A stretch of DNA of 64,000 nucleotides from Brachybacterium tyrofermentans (lineage in GTDB: Bacteria > Actinomycetota > Actinomycetes > Actinomycetales > Dermabacteraceae), in NCBI RefSeq assembly GCF_014897585.1, contig NZ_JABUXW010000002.1:124001-188000 (forward strand), in the 5' to 3' direction. Numbering within the stretch: the stretch's first letter is position 1; every line of letters begins with the position of its first letter. Positions 7,728 to 16,114 of the stretch are shown here, in pieces. The notes beneath the pieces are model-generated. The model did not search any database. It had not been told where the DNA came from and worked only from the letters and a program-made list of their open reading frames with translations. A program made the translations under genes and the position numbers.

Positions 7728-8759
7728 TCAGGAGGCCGCTGCCTCCTGATAGACCTGCTCCGCCACATCACCGAGGTACGGGCCGTACATGACGCCGGGC
7801 TGCGAGGTGTACCCGAAGCTGTTCACCGAGATCTGCGGACCCGAGGGCCCGTCGCCCGCGAACCAGGGGCCGCCGGAGGAGCCACCGGTCATATCGCAGT
7901 CGATGGCCTGATCGTCCGTGCCTCCGAGGGTGTCATCGGACCCCGTGCCCTGACACTGCTCGAGGGATTCACCGTCGAACGGCGTGGCGGCCGGGTAGCC
8001 GAAGGACGTGTACAGGGCCCCGCGCGCCGTGTTGAACTCCAGCCCGGATCCGCCCACCATGTCGCTGAGGACGGCGGTCCCGCTCTCCGGCTCCACGACG
8101 GCGAACGCGATGTCGTAGTTCATGTCCTCGCTGGAGACCCACTGGTCGGTGGAGAAGAGGTCCGAGGCGCTCCACAGGCCATACGGGGTCTCGCCGTGGT
8201 CGTAGCCGGGTGCGAAGACCCAGTTGCTCGCCCAGGTCCCCGCGTCGTTCACGCAGTGCCCGGCCGTGGAGACCGTCGAGCCGTTCGCGGAGGCGACGGA
8301 GTTGCCCGAGCACACGTAGTCCTGCCCTCCGACGGTGAAGAACACCTTGCCGACGTGGTCGGTTCCCACGGCCGCGGTGGTCTGCTCGCCCTCTGCAGCG
8401 GCGGTTTGCTCCTGCGGAGCCGCGTCAGGGCGCGCACCTCCCTCGACTGAGGGGATGGTGACGGTCCCAGAGGATTCGACCTGGCCGTCCGGGACGTCGC
8501 TCCCTTCGACCAGTTCGTCCGCGGGAGTCGCGGCTTCCATCCGGTCGGCGGTCCAGTAGCCGACGGCGTCGTCCTGCTTGGACTCCGTGAGGTTCGTGGA
8601 CTCCAGAGAGTCGTCGCCGAGTGGATCGGCCGCGGCGACGCCGGCGCCGCCCAGCAGCAGCGCCGCCGTGAAGGCGATCCCTCCTGCCGTGCGAGCGCAG
8701 AGTCCGAGGTGCGCGGAGAGGATGGGAGGGGAGTCATGGAGGTCCTGGGGATGGAACAC
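7728..8759 (-). CDS. Secreted trypsin-like serine protease
   Basis: A 343-residue exported chymotrypsin-fold (S1-like) peptidase. A signal peptide (hydrophobic AGGIAFTAALLLGGAGVAAA, likely cleavage after AAA-D around residue 45) is followed by a roughly 80-residue acidic, probably pro- or linker region and then the catalytic domain. The triad is visible: His168 in STAGHCV, Asp216 in NYDIAF and Ser295 in TGGSSGGPW. Cysteines near His168 and in EQCQG/IDCDM probably form disulfides. The GTG at 8759 is chosen because CCGAAAGG precedes it at eight bases and its N-terminus (VFHPQDLH) matches that of the neighbouring repeat protein; an ATG at 8837 would add 26 residues overlapping the promoter. Substrate unknown. 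Confidence 0.85.
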   Translation of the reverse strand: MFHPQDLHDSPPILSAHLGLCARTAGGIAFTAALLLGGAGVAAADPLGDDSLESTNLTESKQDDAVGYWTADRMEAATPADELVEGSDVPDGQVESSGTVTIPSVEGGARPDAAPQEQTAAAEGEQTTAAVGTDHVGKVFFTVGGQDYVCSGNSVASANGSTVSTAGHCVNDAGTWASNWVFAPGYDHGETPYGLWSASDLFSTDQWVSSEDMNYDIAFAVVEPESGTAVLSDMVGGSGLEFNTARGALYTSFGYPAATPFDGESLEQCQGTGSDDTLGGTDDQAIDCDMTGGSSGGPWFAGDGPSGPQISVNSFGYTSQPGVMYGPYLGDVAEQVYQEAAAS

Positions 8760-8811
8760 CGTGGGGTCCTTTCGGAGGGGAAACGGGCGGCCTCGCGGAG
8801 GCCGCGGCGCC

Positions 8812-8817
8812 ACCCTA
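8812..8817 (-). promoter_or_regulatory. -10 element of the protease gene
   Basis: TAGGGT lies 53 bp before the GTG start, almost the same spacing as in the repeat-protein gene (55 bp). The CRP-like site overlies the -35 position. Confidence 0.4.
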
Positions 8818-8822
8818 GACGC

Positions 8823-8838
8823 TGTGACTCCCTTCACA
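8823..8838. promoter_or_regulatory. Perfect CRP/GlxR-type operator (TGTGA-N6-TCACA)
   Basis: TGTGACTCCCTTCACA is a perfect 5-6-5 CRP-family palindrome, centred 13.5 bp upstream of the protease -10 box. At that position a bound CRP/GlxR protein would compete with RNA polymerase, suggesting repression (inference). Confidence 0.6.
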
Positions 8839-8870
8839 CAGCCATTCTGGAAAATCAGATGACCGCACGG

Positions 8871-9131
8871 TCACTTCTGGGTGCACCGGTCGAGAGCCTG
8901 ACCTGCGACCCCGTCCCCGCATCTGCCCCCGCGTGTCCCGGACCCCGAGGACCCGCTGCCCAGGTCGTCCTCGACGTCCTCTTCAGCGGTCGAAGACTCG
9001 GTGGGAAGAGCGCGCTCCCGACTGGCCGGGATCGCTGCCTCGCGCCGCTTCGGGGTCCAATGCTCCGCCGCCGAGGAGGCGTTCTCATCGTGCTCCTGAG
9101 CGGAAGGGTCCTGAGATCTGCGCACCGTCAT
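8871..9131 (-). CDS. Hypothetical 86-residue protein coupled to the histidine phosphatase
   Basis: An open frame whose ATG (9131) overlaps the stop codon of the phosphatase gene in an ATGA arrangement, typical of translational coupling. The product is hydrophilic, starting MTVRRSQDPSAQEHDEN, acidic in the middle (TAEEDVEDDLG) and serine/glycine-rich at the end. It has no signal peptide, membrane segment or recognised domain. Reality rests mainly on the coupling; codon use is less biased than in neighbours, so it may be spurious. Confidence 0.42.
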   Translation of the reverse strand: MTVRRSQDPSAQEHDENASSAAEHWTPKRREAAIPASRERALPTESSTAEEDVEDDLGSGSSGSGTRGGRCGDGVAGQALDRCTQK

Positions 9132-9724
9132 GAGCTCGTTCCGGCCAGGCCGACAAGATGACCGACGTCGCTCATAGAGTGCACCGCCCACTCGCCGCTC
9201 GGGCGACGTCGCAGGTCCGTCAGGCCCGCATTCGCGACCGGGAGGCGGAGCCAGGCATCGGCCGGCGCGCCGAGCACGTTGCGCACGAAGGAGCCGATGA
9301 CGAAGGCATGCGTCACGCAGATCAGCGTCTTGGACTGCTCATGCGCCCCGGACTCTGCCCGCTTGGTCAGACGGGCCCATGCCGCGTCCAGCGACACCGC
9401 GTCCTCGTCCCGCTCCTCGACAGGCGTCTCGTGCAGCCAGTCCCAGCGGCCGCGCGAGTAGTCGTCCCAGTGCTCAGGCGACGGATGCGGGGTGAGGTCC
9501 TCGAGTAGCTCCGTCGGCTCCGGGTCGAGGCCGACCGCCTCGCCGAGGATCTCGGCGCTCTGCCGGGCACGACGGCGTGGACCGTGCAGGAGGGACTGCA
9601 TCGGCTCCGCCCGCAGACGCTCGGCGAGAGCGGTCATCTGTGCTTGGCCCGTAGCGCTCAGGGCAGGATCGGCGGAGTCATCACCGGCGGCGTCACCATG
9701 TCGGACCAGAAGGATGCGTTGCAT
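9128..9724 (-). CDS. SixA-like histidine phosphatase family protein
   Basis: A 198-residue cytoplasmic phosphatase. The signature VRHGDA (residues 7-12) supplies the nucleophilic histidine, with a second conserved histidine in CVTHAFVIG. The short size and the ALSATGQAQMTALAERL segment resemble SixA-type phosphohistidine phosphatases rather than glycolytic phosphoglycerate mutases. The substrate is not predictable. A TAGGTT -10 ends seven bases before the ATG and no Shine-Dalgarno is present. An 86-residue frame follows with a four-base overlap. Confidence 0.82.
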   Translation of the reverse strand: MQRILLVRHGDAAGDDSADPALSATGQAQMTALAERLRAEPMQSLLHGPRRRARQSAEILGEAVGLDPEPTELLEDLTPHPSPEHWDDYSRGRWDWLHETPVEERDEDAVSLDAAWARLTKRAESGAHEQSKTLICVTHAFVIGSFVRNVLGAPADAWLRLPVANAGLTDLRRRPSGEWAVHSMSDVGHLVGLAGTSS

Positions 9725-9731
9725 GCGCGGG

Positions 9732-9737
9732 AACCTA
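9732..9737 (-). promoter_or_regulatory. -10 element of a leaderless promoter (histidine phosphatase)
   Basis: TAGGTT ends seven bases before the ATG at 9724, with no Shine-Dalgarno between. Confidence 0.45.
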
Positions 9738-9858
9738 TCAAACCCGCTCGCCCTCCCCGGAGGTCACGCGGTCGTGACGTCGTCGACCATCCGGTAGGCC
9801 TGTTCGGGCAGCACGGCGGAGCCCGGACTGCGGCAGTCCGCCACGCCGGCCCGTCCGG

Positions 9859-10383
9859 TCAGTCGGTCGCGTCGAGCTCCAGGTCCACCATGAGCTCTGC
9901 GGCGATCTGCTCGAGCGCCTCGCGGATCCCGTCGTCGTCCGCGCCGGCGGCGAGGCGCACCTCGGCCTCCGCCTCGAAGAGCATGCCGCCGCCCTCGGGC
10001 GCCTCGCGGGTCCAGCTGCGCAGGCCGTCGATCGTCGCCCCCTGTGAGGTGAGAGCCGAAGTGACCTCCCGGACCATCCCGGTGCGGTCCTGACCGAGCA
10101 GGTGCAGCCGCAGGGACTCCCCTGTCGGCGACCCGGCGCCAGCGCCCGCGACGTTCGCCTCGACCTCCAGGCCGACCTCTTCCGCCAGGACCGGGAGCGC
10201 CTCGAGGAAGGCCCCGACGTTCCCCTCGGGAACGTCTACCTGGACGATGCCGGCGAACTTCCCGGCGAGGAGCGCCAGCTGGCTGTCGACCCAGTTCCCG
10301 CCGTTCTCGTCCACGGCGGCGGCAAGGGCGGCGACGAGGCCGGGGCGGTCGTCTCCGATGGCTGTGAGCACGTAGGTCGTCAT
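9859..10383 (-). CDS. GcvR-like double ACT-domain protein
   Basis: A 174-residue protein built of two ACT domains: residues about 1-80 begin TYVLTAIGDDRPGLVAALAAAVDENGGNW, and about 90-170 contain LHLLGQDRTGMVREVTSALTSQGATI. This layout is that of the glycine cleavage system repressor GcvR and relatives, which bind amino acids and regulate by protein-protein contact. There is no DNA-binding domain. In this place, just downstream of serA-leuB-ilvE-cimA, an amino-acid sensing role is plausible but unproven. A TAGCCT -10 six bases before the ATG indicates its own leaderless transcript. Confidence 0.8.
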   Translation of the reverse strand: MTTYVLTAIGDDRPGLVAALAAAVDENGGNWVDSQLALLAGKFAGIVQVDVPEGNVGAFLEALPVLAEEVGLEVEANVAGAGAGSPTGESLRLHLLGQDRTGMVREVTSALTSQGATIDGLRSWTREAPEGGGMLFEAEAEVRLAAGADDDGIREALEQIAAELMVDLELDATD

Positions 10384-10389
10384 GGCCTC

Positions 10390-10395
10390 AGGCTA
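10390..10395 (-). promoter_or_regulatory. -10 element of a leaderless promoter (ACT-domain protein)
   Basis: TAGCCT ends exactly six bases before the ATG at 10383, without a Shine-Dalgarno. Confidence 0.48.
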
Positions 10396-10432
10396 GCCCG
10401 TCGTGCCGTGGCCGACGAGATGTATCGGCGGA

Positions 10433-12073
10433 TCAGATGCCCGATTTGTAGAGCCCGTACATGTAGGCGTCGAAGACCGCCTCCCAGGTGGCCTCGATGA
10501 TGTTCGGGCCGACGCCCACGGTCTGGAACTCCAGGCCTCTGCCCGCCGTGCGCACGAGCACACGGGTGGTCGCGTCGGTCCCGTGGTGGGAGTCGAGGAT
10601 GCGGACCTTGAAGTCCTGCAGCTCGAACTCGTCCACCATCGGGAACCGCTCCCGCAGCGCCGCTCGCAGCGCGAGGTCGAGCGCGTTGACCGGGCCGTTG
10701 CCCTCGGCGATCGCGACCTTCCGCTCCCCCTCCCCGTGGATCGCGTCCACGAGCTTCACGGTCGCCTCGGTCTCGAGGGTGCCATCGCGTCCCTGCTGGG
10801 AGGTCGCCCTCCAGGACTCGACCTGCACGTAGGAGGGTGCCTGGCCGAGCTGATCCAGCAGCAGCAGCTCGAAGGAGGCATCGGCCGCCTCATAGGAGTA
10901 GCCCACCGCCTCGCGCTGCTTCACGGTCGTGGCCAGGCGCGACAGGAGATCCGGATCGCCGGTGAGATCGAAGCCGAGCTCACGGCCCTTGAGCTCGATC
11001 GAGGACCGGCCGGCCATGTCGGAGATGATCATGCGCATGTCGTTGCCGACCTCGCGCGGATCGATGTGCTGATAGAGGTCGGGGTTCACCCGGATCGCGC
11101 TCGCGTGCAGACCGGCCTTGTGAGCGAAGGCGCTCGCGCCGACGTAGGGCGCGCGCGGAGTGACCGGCATGTTCACGATCTCGCCGATCGCGTGGGCGAT
11201 GCGCGTGGTCTCGGCGAAGACGTCCTCCGGGATCAGCTCCATCCCCATCTTCAGCTGGAGGTCCGCGACCAGGGTGAGCAGGTCGGCGTTGCCGGTGCGT
11301 TCGCCGTAGCCGTTCACGCAGCCCTGGATATGGGTGATGCCGGCCCGTACGGAGGTCAGGGCGTTCGCCACCGCGCAGCCGGAGTCGTTGTGGGTGTGCA
11401 CGCCCAGCCGTGCCTCCGCCTGCCCGGCGTCGGCGAGACGACCACGCAGGTCCTCGATGATCTCGGTGACCTGGTGCGGGAGCATCCCTCCGTTGGTGTC
11501 GCACAGCACGACCACCTCGGCACCGGCCTCGTAGGCGGACACGACCACGGAGGTCGAGTACTCCGCATCGTCGAGGAAGCCGTCGAAGAAGTGCTCCGCG
11601 TCGACGAAGACCTCGCGTCCGAGCCCCACCAGGTGGCCGACGGTGTCCCGCACCATGGCGAGGTTCTCCTCGCCCGTGGTCCGCAGGGCGCCGAGGACGT
11701 GCCGCAGGTCGGACTTCGCGACCAAGGTGATCGTGGGCGCCCCGGAGTCGACGAGGGCGGCGACCTGGGCGTCCCCGGCCACCGCGACGCCTGCCTTGCG
11801 GGTCGCGCCGAAAGCCGCCAGCCGCGCCGTGCTCAGCGTGAGCTCGCTCGCTGCGCGGGCGAAGAACTCGGTGTCCCGCGGGACCGCACCGGGCCAGCCG
11901 CCCTCGATATAGGTCACCCCGAGCTCGTCGAGCAGCCGGGCGACCGCCAGCTTGTCGGCCACCGAGAGCGTCAGGCCCTCCTGCTGGGAGCCGTCTCGCA
12001 GCGTGGTGTCGTAGACGTGGAACGCGGGGATCGGCTGGACCGCCTGATCCGGCGCGGTGCGCAGTGTGCTCAT
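10433..12073 (-). CDS. cimA: Citramalate synthase
   Basis: A 546-residue enzyme of the isopropylmalate/homocitrate synthase family. It condenses pyruvate with acetyl-CoA to (R)-citramalate, opening a threonine-independent route to 2-oxobutyrate and isoleucine. Signatures: YDTTLRDGSQQEG near the N-terminus, IEGGWPGAVPRDTEFF, LCDTNGGMLPHQV, the metal-binding GVHTHNDSGCAVAN, and a C-terminal LeuA-like regulatory domain after about residue 400. The length fits CimA (about 530-550). ATG 12073 follows the ilvE stop by seven bases with TGAGG upstream; a TTG at 12088 overlapping ilvE is the alternative. A mis-assigned 2-isopropylmalate synthase is less likely given HTHND plus IEGGWPG. Confidence 0.9.
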   Translation of the reverse strand: MSTLRTAPDQAVQPIPAFHVYDTTLRDGSQQEGLTLSVADKLAVARLLDELGVTYIEGGWPGAVPRDTEFFARAASELTLSTARLAAFGATRKAGVAVAGDAQVAALVDSGAPTITLVAKSDLRHVLGALRTTGEENLAMVRDTVGHLVGLGREVFVDAEHFFDGFLDDAEYSTSVVVSAYEAGAEVVVLCDTNGGMLPHQVTEIIEDLRGRLADAGQAEARLGVHTHNDSGCAVANALTSVRAGITHIQGCVNGYGERTGNADLLTLVADLQLKMGMELIPEDVFAETTRIAHAIGEIVNMPVTPRAPYVGASAFAHKAGLHASAIRVNPDLYQHIDPREVGNDMRMIISDMAGRSSIELKGRELGFDLTGDPDLLSRLATTVKQREAVGYSYEAADASFELLLLDQLGQAPSYVQVESWRATSQQGRDGTLETEATVKLVDAIHGEGERKVAIAEGNGPVNALDLALRAALRERFPMVDEFELQDFKVRILDSHHGTDATTRVLVRTAGRGLEFQTVGVGPNIIEATWEAVFDAYMYGLYKSGI

Positions 12074-12080
12074 CGTGGCC

Positions 12081-13172
12081 TCAGACAAGTCGGGTGAGCC
12101 AGCTGTGACGGTCCGGGATCCGTCCGTACTGGATGTCGGTCAGCTCCTGTCGGAGGGCGAGCGTGGTCTGGCCGGAGCCGCCGTCGGCCACGGTCCAGGT
12201 GCCGCCGTGGGCGCGGAACTCGCCGATCGGGTTGATGACCGCGGCCGTTCCGCAGGCGAACATCTCGGTGATCTCCCCGGAGGTGACCTGCTCGAGCAGG
12301 TCGCTCATCACCAGACGCTGCTCGACAGGCTCGAGCCCTCGATCACGCGCCAGCTGCAGGATCGACTCCCGGGTGACGCCCTCGAGGATCGAGCCCGTCA
12401 GCGCCGGCGTGAGGATGCGGCCGTCCGTCGTGATCGCGAAGACGTTCATGCCGGAGAGCTCGTCGATGCTGGTGTGGGTCTCGGAGTCCAGGAAGAGCAC
12501 CTCGTCGGCCCCGTGCTGGGCCGCCTCGTCCTTGCCGAGCAGCGAGGAGGCGTAGTTGCCGCCGCACTTGGCCGCGCCGGTGCCGCCAGCTCCCGCCCGG
12601 GCGTACTCGTCCGTGATCCACACGACCAGCGGCTGCACGCCGCGCGGGAAGTACGGGCCGGCCGGGGAGGAGATCATGTAGTACTCGACCACGTGGGAGG
12701 CCCGCACACCGAGGAACTCCTCACTCGCGAACATGAACGGGCGCAGGTACAGCGACTCCTCGCTGGTCGCCTCGGGCACCCAGTGCTCGTCCGCCGCGAC
12801 GGCGGCCCGGAGGGAGGCCAGGAAATCCTCGACCGGCAGCTCGGGCAGGGCCAGACGACGTGCGGAGCGCTGCAGACGCTCGGCATTGCGCTCGGGACGG
12901 AAGGTCCACACCGAGCCGTCGGCGTGCCGGAACGCCTTGAGGCCTTCGAAGATCTCCTGCCCGTAGTGCAGCACCGCGGAGGCGGGCGACATCGTCAGCG
13001 GACCGAAGGGGATGACCTCCGCGCCGCCCCAGCCTTCGTCCAGGCGCCATGTCGCATGCGCCATGAAGTCGGTGTAGTACTGGCCGAAACCGGGCTCGGC
13101 GAGAATCCGGGCGCGCTCCTCGTCGCCGACGCGGCGAGTCCGATCGGTCTGGGTGAAGACGAGCGCGGTCAT
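12081..13172 (-). CDS. ilvE: Branched-chain-amino-acid aminotransferase
   Basis: A 363-residue class IV PLP-dependent aminotransferase, the last step of isoleucine, leucine and valine synthesis. FGQYYTDFMAHATWRLDEGWGGAEVIPFG and the active-site region YLRPFMFASEEFLGV are typical. The PLP lysine is in GAAKCGGNYASSLLGK, and EMFACGTAAVINPIGEF lies near the C-terminus. GGAGAACCTC precedes the ATG. Third gene of the serA-leuB-ilvE-cimA operon, 39 bases after leuB. Confidence 0.96.
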   Translation of the reverse strand: MTALVFTQTDRTRRVGDEERARILAEPGFGQYYTDFMAHATWRLDEGWGGAEVIPFGPLTMSPASAVLHYGQEIFEGLKAFRHADGSVWTFRPERNAERLQRSARRLALPELPVEDFLASLRAAVAADEHWVPEATSEESLYLRPFMFASEEFLGVRASHVVEYYMISSPAGPYFPRGVQPLVVWITDEYARAGAGGTGAAKCGGNYASSLLGKDEAAQHGADEVLFLDSETHTSIDELSGMNVFAITTDGRILTPALTGSILEGVTRESILQLARDRGLEPVEQRLVMSDLLEQVTSGEITEMFACGTAAVINPIGEFRAHGGTWTVADGGSGQTTLALRQELTDIQYGRIPDRHSWLTRLV

Positions 13173-13211
13173 GAGGTTCTCCTCCGAGCAGATGGGGTCA
13201 GGGCCAGTGTG

Positions 13212-14291
13212 TCAGCGACCGGAGATCGCGGCGACCAGGGCGTCGCCGATCTCCGTGGTGCCCCGGTGGGCGAGCTCCTCGGACTCCGAGCGGGACGCGA
13301 GGTCCGTCTCGACGGCGGCGCGCACGGCCGCGGCGGGCTCGACGTGGCCGAGGTGGTCCAGGAGCAGGGCGACCGAGAGCACGGTGGCCGTGGGGTCCGC
13401 CAGATCCTGCCCGGCGATGTCCGGTGCGGAGCCATGGACGGGCTCGAACATGGAGGGGTAGGCGCCGGTCGGGTTCAGGTTGCCGCTCGCGGCGAGCCCG
13501 ATGCCGCCGCCCACGGCGGCAGCCAGGTCCGTGACGATGTCCCCGAAGAGGTTGTCAGTGACGATCACGTCGAAGCGGCCCGGATCGGTCGCGAGGTAGA
13601 TCATCGCGGCATCCACATGCGCATAGTCGACGGCGACGTCGGGATGCTCCGCCCCGACCTCCTCGACGATCCGGCGCCACAGGTGCCCGGCATGGACCAG
13701 CACGTTGTGCTTGTGCACGAGGGTGAGCTTCTTCCGGCGTGCCTCGGCCTGCTCGAAGGCATAGCGGACCACGCGCTCGACGCCGACGGCGGTGTTCAGC
13801 GAGACCTCCGTCGCGACCTCCAGCGGGGTCCCCGTGCGCATCGAGCCTCCGTTGCCCACGTACGGGCCCTCGGTGCCCTCACGGACCACGAGGAAGTCCA
13901 TGTCGCCGGGATCCTTGAGCGGCGAGGCCACCCCGGGCAGCAGCTTGGTGGGGCGCAGGTTGACGTAGTGGTCGAAGCCGAAGCGCAGCTTCAGGAGCAG
14001 TCCGCGCTCGAGCACGCCGGAGGGCACATCGGGGTCGCCCACGGCGCCGAGCAGGATGGCGTCGTGCTCGGCGAGGCGCTCCATGTCCTCGTCGGTCAGG
14101 GTCTCCCCCGTGCGGTGCCAGCGGCCCGCCCCGAGATCGAAGTCCGTGGTCTCGACGGTGACACCGGCGGGTTCGAGCGCCGCCCGCAGGGCGCGCAGGC
14201 CCTGGGGGACGACCTCCTTGCCGATGCCGTCACCTTCGATGACGGCGAGCTTGAGGACGGACGACGAGGCGGGTGCGCTGGTGGTGCTCAT
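13212..14291 (-). CDS. leuB: 3-isopropylmalate dehydrogenase
   Basis: A 359-residue NAD-dependent isocitrate/isopropylmalate dehydrogenase family enzyme of leucine synthesis. It shows [17 protein letters not shown], the substrate loop with [25 protein letters not shown], the metal-binding [19 protein letters not shown] and [18 protein letters not shown] precedes the ATG. It lies 37 bases downstream of serA in the same operon. leuA, leuC and leuD are not in the window. Confidence 0.96.
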   Translation of the reverse strand: MSTTSAPASSSVLKLAVIEGDGIGKEVVPQGLRALRAALEPAGVTVETTDFDLGAGRWHRTGETLTDEDMERLAEHDAILLGAVGDPDVPSGVLERGLLLKLRFGFDHYVNLRPTKLLPGVASPLKDPGDMDFLVVREGTEGPYVGNGGSMRTGTPLEVATEVSLNTAVGVERVVRYAFEQAEARRKKLTLVHKHNVLVHAGHLWRRIVEEVGAEHPDVAVDYAHVDAAMIYLATDPGRFDVIVTDNLFGDIVTDLAAAVGGGIGLAASGNLNPTGAYPSMFEPVHGSAPDIAGQDLADPTATVLSVALLLDHLGHVEPAAAVRAAVETDLASRSESEELAHRGTTEIGDALVAAISGR

Positions 14292-14328
14292 GACGATGCT
14301 CCGGTTCTGCGTTCAGTGGCGACGGGGG

Positions 14329-15936
14329 TCAGTAGACGAGGTCGACGGCGTGGATCGAGTGCGCGCCGATGCTCGCGCCGAGCTCCTCGGCGAAGTCGCG
14401 GTCGACGGACTCGTCGAGGTCCAGGACCACGAGGGCCTCGGCGCCGCGCTCGTTACCGGCACGGGAGACCTGCATCCCGGCGATGTTCACGCCGGCCTCG
14501 CCCAGACGGACGCCGTACTGGCCGATGAGTCCCGGGCCGTCCTGGTAACGGATGATCAGCAGGTGGTCGCTCAGCGGGACTTCCAGCGCGTGGCCGGCGA
14601 CCTCGGTGAGCTTGTGCTCCTGGTCGACGCCGCTGAGGGTGCCGGAGACGGAGACGACCTCGCCGCTGCGCAGCGTGCCGCGCAGGGTGACGACATTGCG
14701 GAAGCGCTCGGCGGACTCATCGGTCACCAGCTGCACGGTGATGCCGCGCTCCTCGGCGAGGACCGGGGCGTTGACGTAGCTGACCTGCTCGGTGACCACG
14801 CTGCGGAAGAGTCCGCGCAGGGCGGAGAGCTTGAGCGCGGTGACATCGCGCGATCCGATCTCGCCATGGACCTCGATGTCGAGCAGCTCGGGCATCTCGC
14901 CGGCGAGGGCGGTGAACAGCTGGCCGAGGCGGTCGGCGAGGGCGACGCCGGGGCGCACCAGGTCGTCGATCGCCCCGCCGGCGACGTTCACGGCATCCGG
15001 CACGAGCTCACCGGCCAGCGCGAGGCGCACGGAACGGGCCACGGCGATGCCCGCCTTCTCCTGGGCCTCCGCGGTGGAGGCGCCGAGGTGGGGGGTCAGG
15101 GTGATGTTGTCGAGCTCGAGCAGGCGCTTCGCGGTGTCCGACGTCGCAGGGGGCTCGGAGGTGTAGACGTCCAGGCCGGCACCGGCGATCTGCCCGCTGC
15201 TGAGCGCCTCGTACAGCGCGTCCTCGTCGATCAGGCCGCCGCGGGCGGCGTTGACGATGTGCAGGTTCGGCTTGGCGAGCGCGAACTGCTCGGCACCGAT
15301 CAGGCCCGTGGTCTCCGGGGTCTTGGGCATGTGCACGGTGACGATGTCGGCCTCACGCATGAGCTCGTCGAGCTCGACCACGCGGGCACCGAGCTCGGCG
15401 GCGCGGGCGTGGTTCACGTAGGGGTCGTAGGCCAGGAGGTTCACGCCGAAGGGGCGCAGGCGCTCGGCCACCAGCTGGCCGATGCGGCCGAAGCCGACGA
15501 CGCCGACGGTCTTGCCGAGCAGTTCGACGCCGGTGAGCTGCTTGCGCTCCCAGCGGGCAGCCTTCACCGACGCATCGGCCCGTGCGAGGTTCCGCAGCGA
15601 GGCCAGGATCAGCGTCACCGCGAGCTCGGCCGCCGAGGTGATGTTCGAGGTGGGGGCGTTGATGACCATCACACCGGCTGCGGTGGCGGACGGCACGTCG
15701 ACGTTGTCCAGGCCCACGCCCGCGCGGGCGACGACCTTCAGGGTCTTCGAGGCGGCGAAGACCTCGGCGTCGACCTGGGTCGCGGAGCGCACCAGGATCG
15801 CGTCGGCCTCGGCGACGGCGGAGAGCAGAGCGGCACGATCAGTGCCGTCGACGTGGCGGACATCGGCGTCATTGCCGAAGACCTCGATAGTTGCGGGCGA
15901 GAGTTCTTCGGCGAAGAGCACGACGGGACGCGTCAC
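14329..15936 (-). CDS. serA: D-3-phosphoglycerate dehydrogenase
   Basis: A 535-residue long-form (type 1) SerA catalysing the first step of serine synthesis. The catalytic core has RSATQVDAEVF, GVGLDNVDVPSA, the Rossmann GFGRIGQLVA, VHMPKTPET, VNAARGGLIDE and LTPHLGASTAEAQ. It is followed by the ASB intervening domain and a C-terminal ACT domain (LLIIRYQDGPGLIGQYG) that usually mediates serine feedback. GTG 15936 has GGAGG eight bases upstream and is preferred over an open frame reaching 16017, which would run into the promoter. First gene of the operon serA-leuB-ilvE-cimA. Confidence 0.95.
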   Translation of the reverse strand: MTRPVVLFAEELSPATIEVFGNDADVRHVDGTDRAALLSAVAEADAILVRSATQVDAEVFAASKTLKVVARAGVGLDNVDVPSATAAGVMVINAPTSNITSAAELAVTLILASLRNLARADASVKAARWERKQLTGVELLGKTVGVVGFGRIGQLVAERLRPFGVNLLAYDPYVNHARAAELGARVVELDELMREADIVTVHMPKTPETTGLIGAEQFALAKPNLHIVNAARGGLIDEDALYEALSSGQIAGAGLDVYTSEPPATSDTAKRLLELDNITLTPHLGASTAEAQEKAGIAVARSVRLALAGELVPDAVNVAGGAIDDLVRPGVALADRLGQLFTALAGEMPELLDIEVHGEIGSRDVTALKLSALRGLFRSVVTEQVSYVNAPVLAEERGITVQLVTDESAERFRNVVTLRGTLRSGEVVSVSGTLSGVDQEHKLTEVAGHALEVPLSDHLLIIRYQDGPGLIGQYGVRLGEAGVNIAGMQVSRAGNERGAEALVVLDLDESVDRDFAEELGASIGAHSIHAVDLVY

Positions 15937-15995
15937 GGGATGTACCTCCGGGTCGGGTGGCGGCACTCGGAGAAGCTGTCTCCGAGGCCACAGAA

Positions 15996-16025
15996 AGAAT
16001 ACGGCGGTGTCCGCCATACGGTCAC
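15996..16025 (-). promoter_or_regulatory. serA operon promoter with palindrome in the spacer
   Basis: GTGACC (-35, 16020-16025) and TATTCT (-10, 15996-16001) are 18 bases apart. The spacer is filled by a near-perfect inverted repeat, TACGGCGG-TGT-CCGCCATA (16000-16018), an ideal place for a repressor to bind. Confidence 0.55.
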
Positions 16026-16114
16026 ACTAGCCAAGATTCGAGACAGGACGTCGTGGTCCGCAGTCGTCCGTCGACACCCCCGGGTGGCACGGCCCCCGCG
16101 CGCGGTGACGCCAT

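Noticed and set aside
9827..9843. GGACTG-CGG-CAGTCC hairpin downstream of the ACT gene
   Set aside because: Only six base pairs and no T tract; too weak to call a terminator.
12057..14528. Plus-strand open frame of 823 codons
   Set aside because: Antisense to ilvE, leuB and the serA 3' end; shadow of GC-rich third positions.
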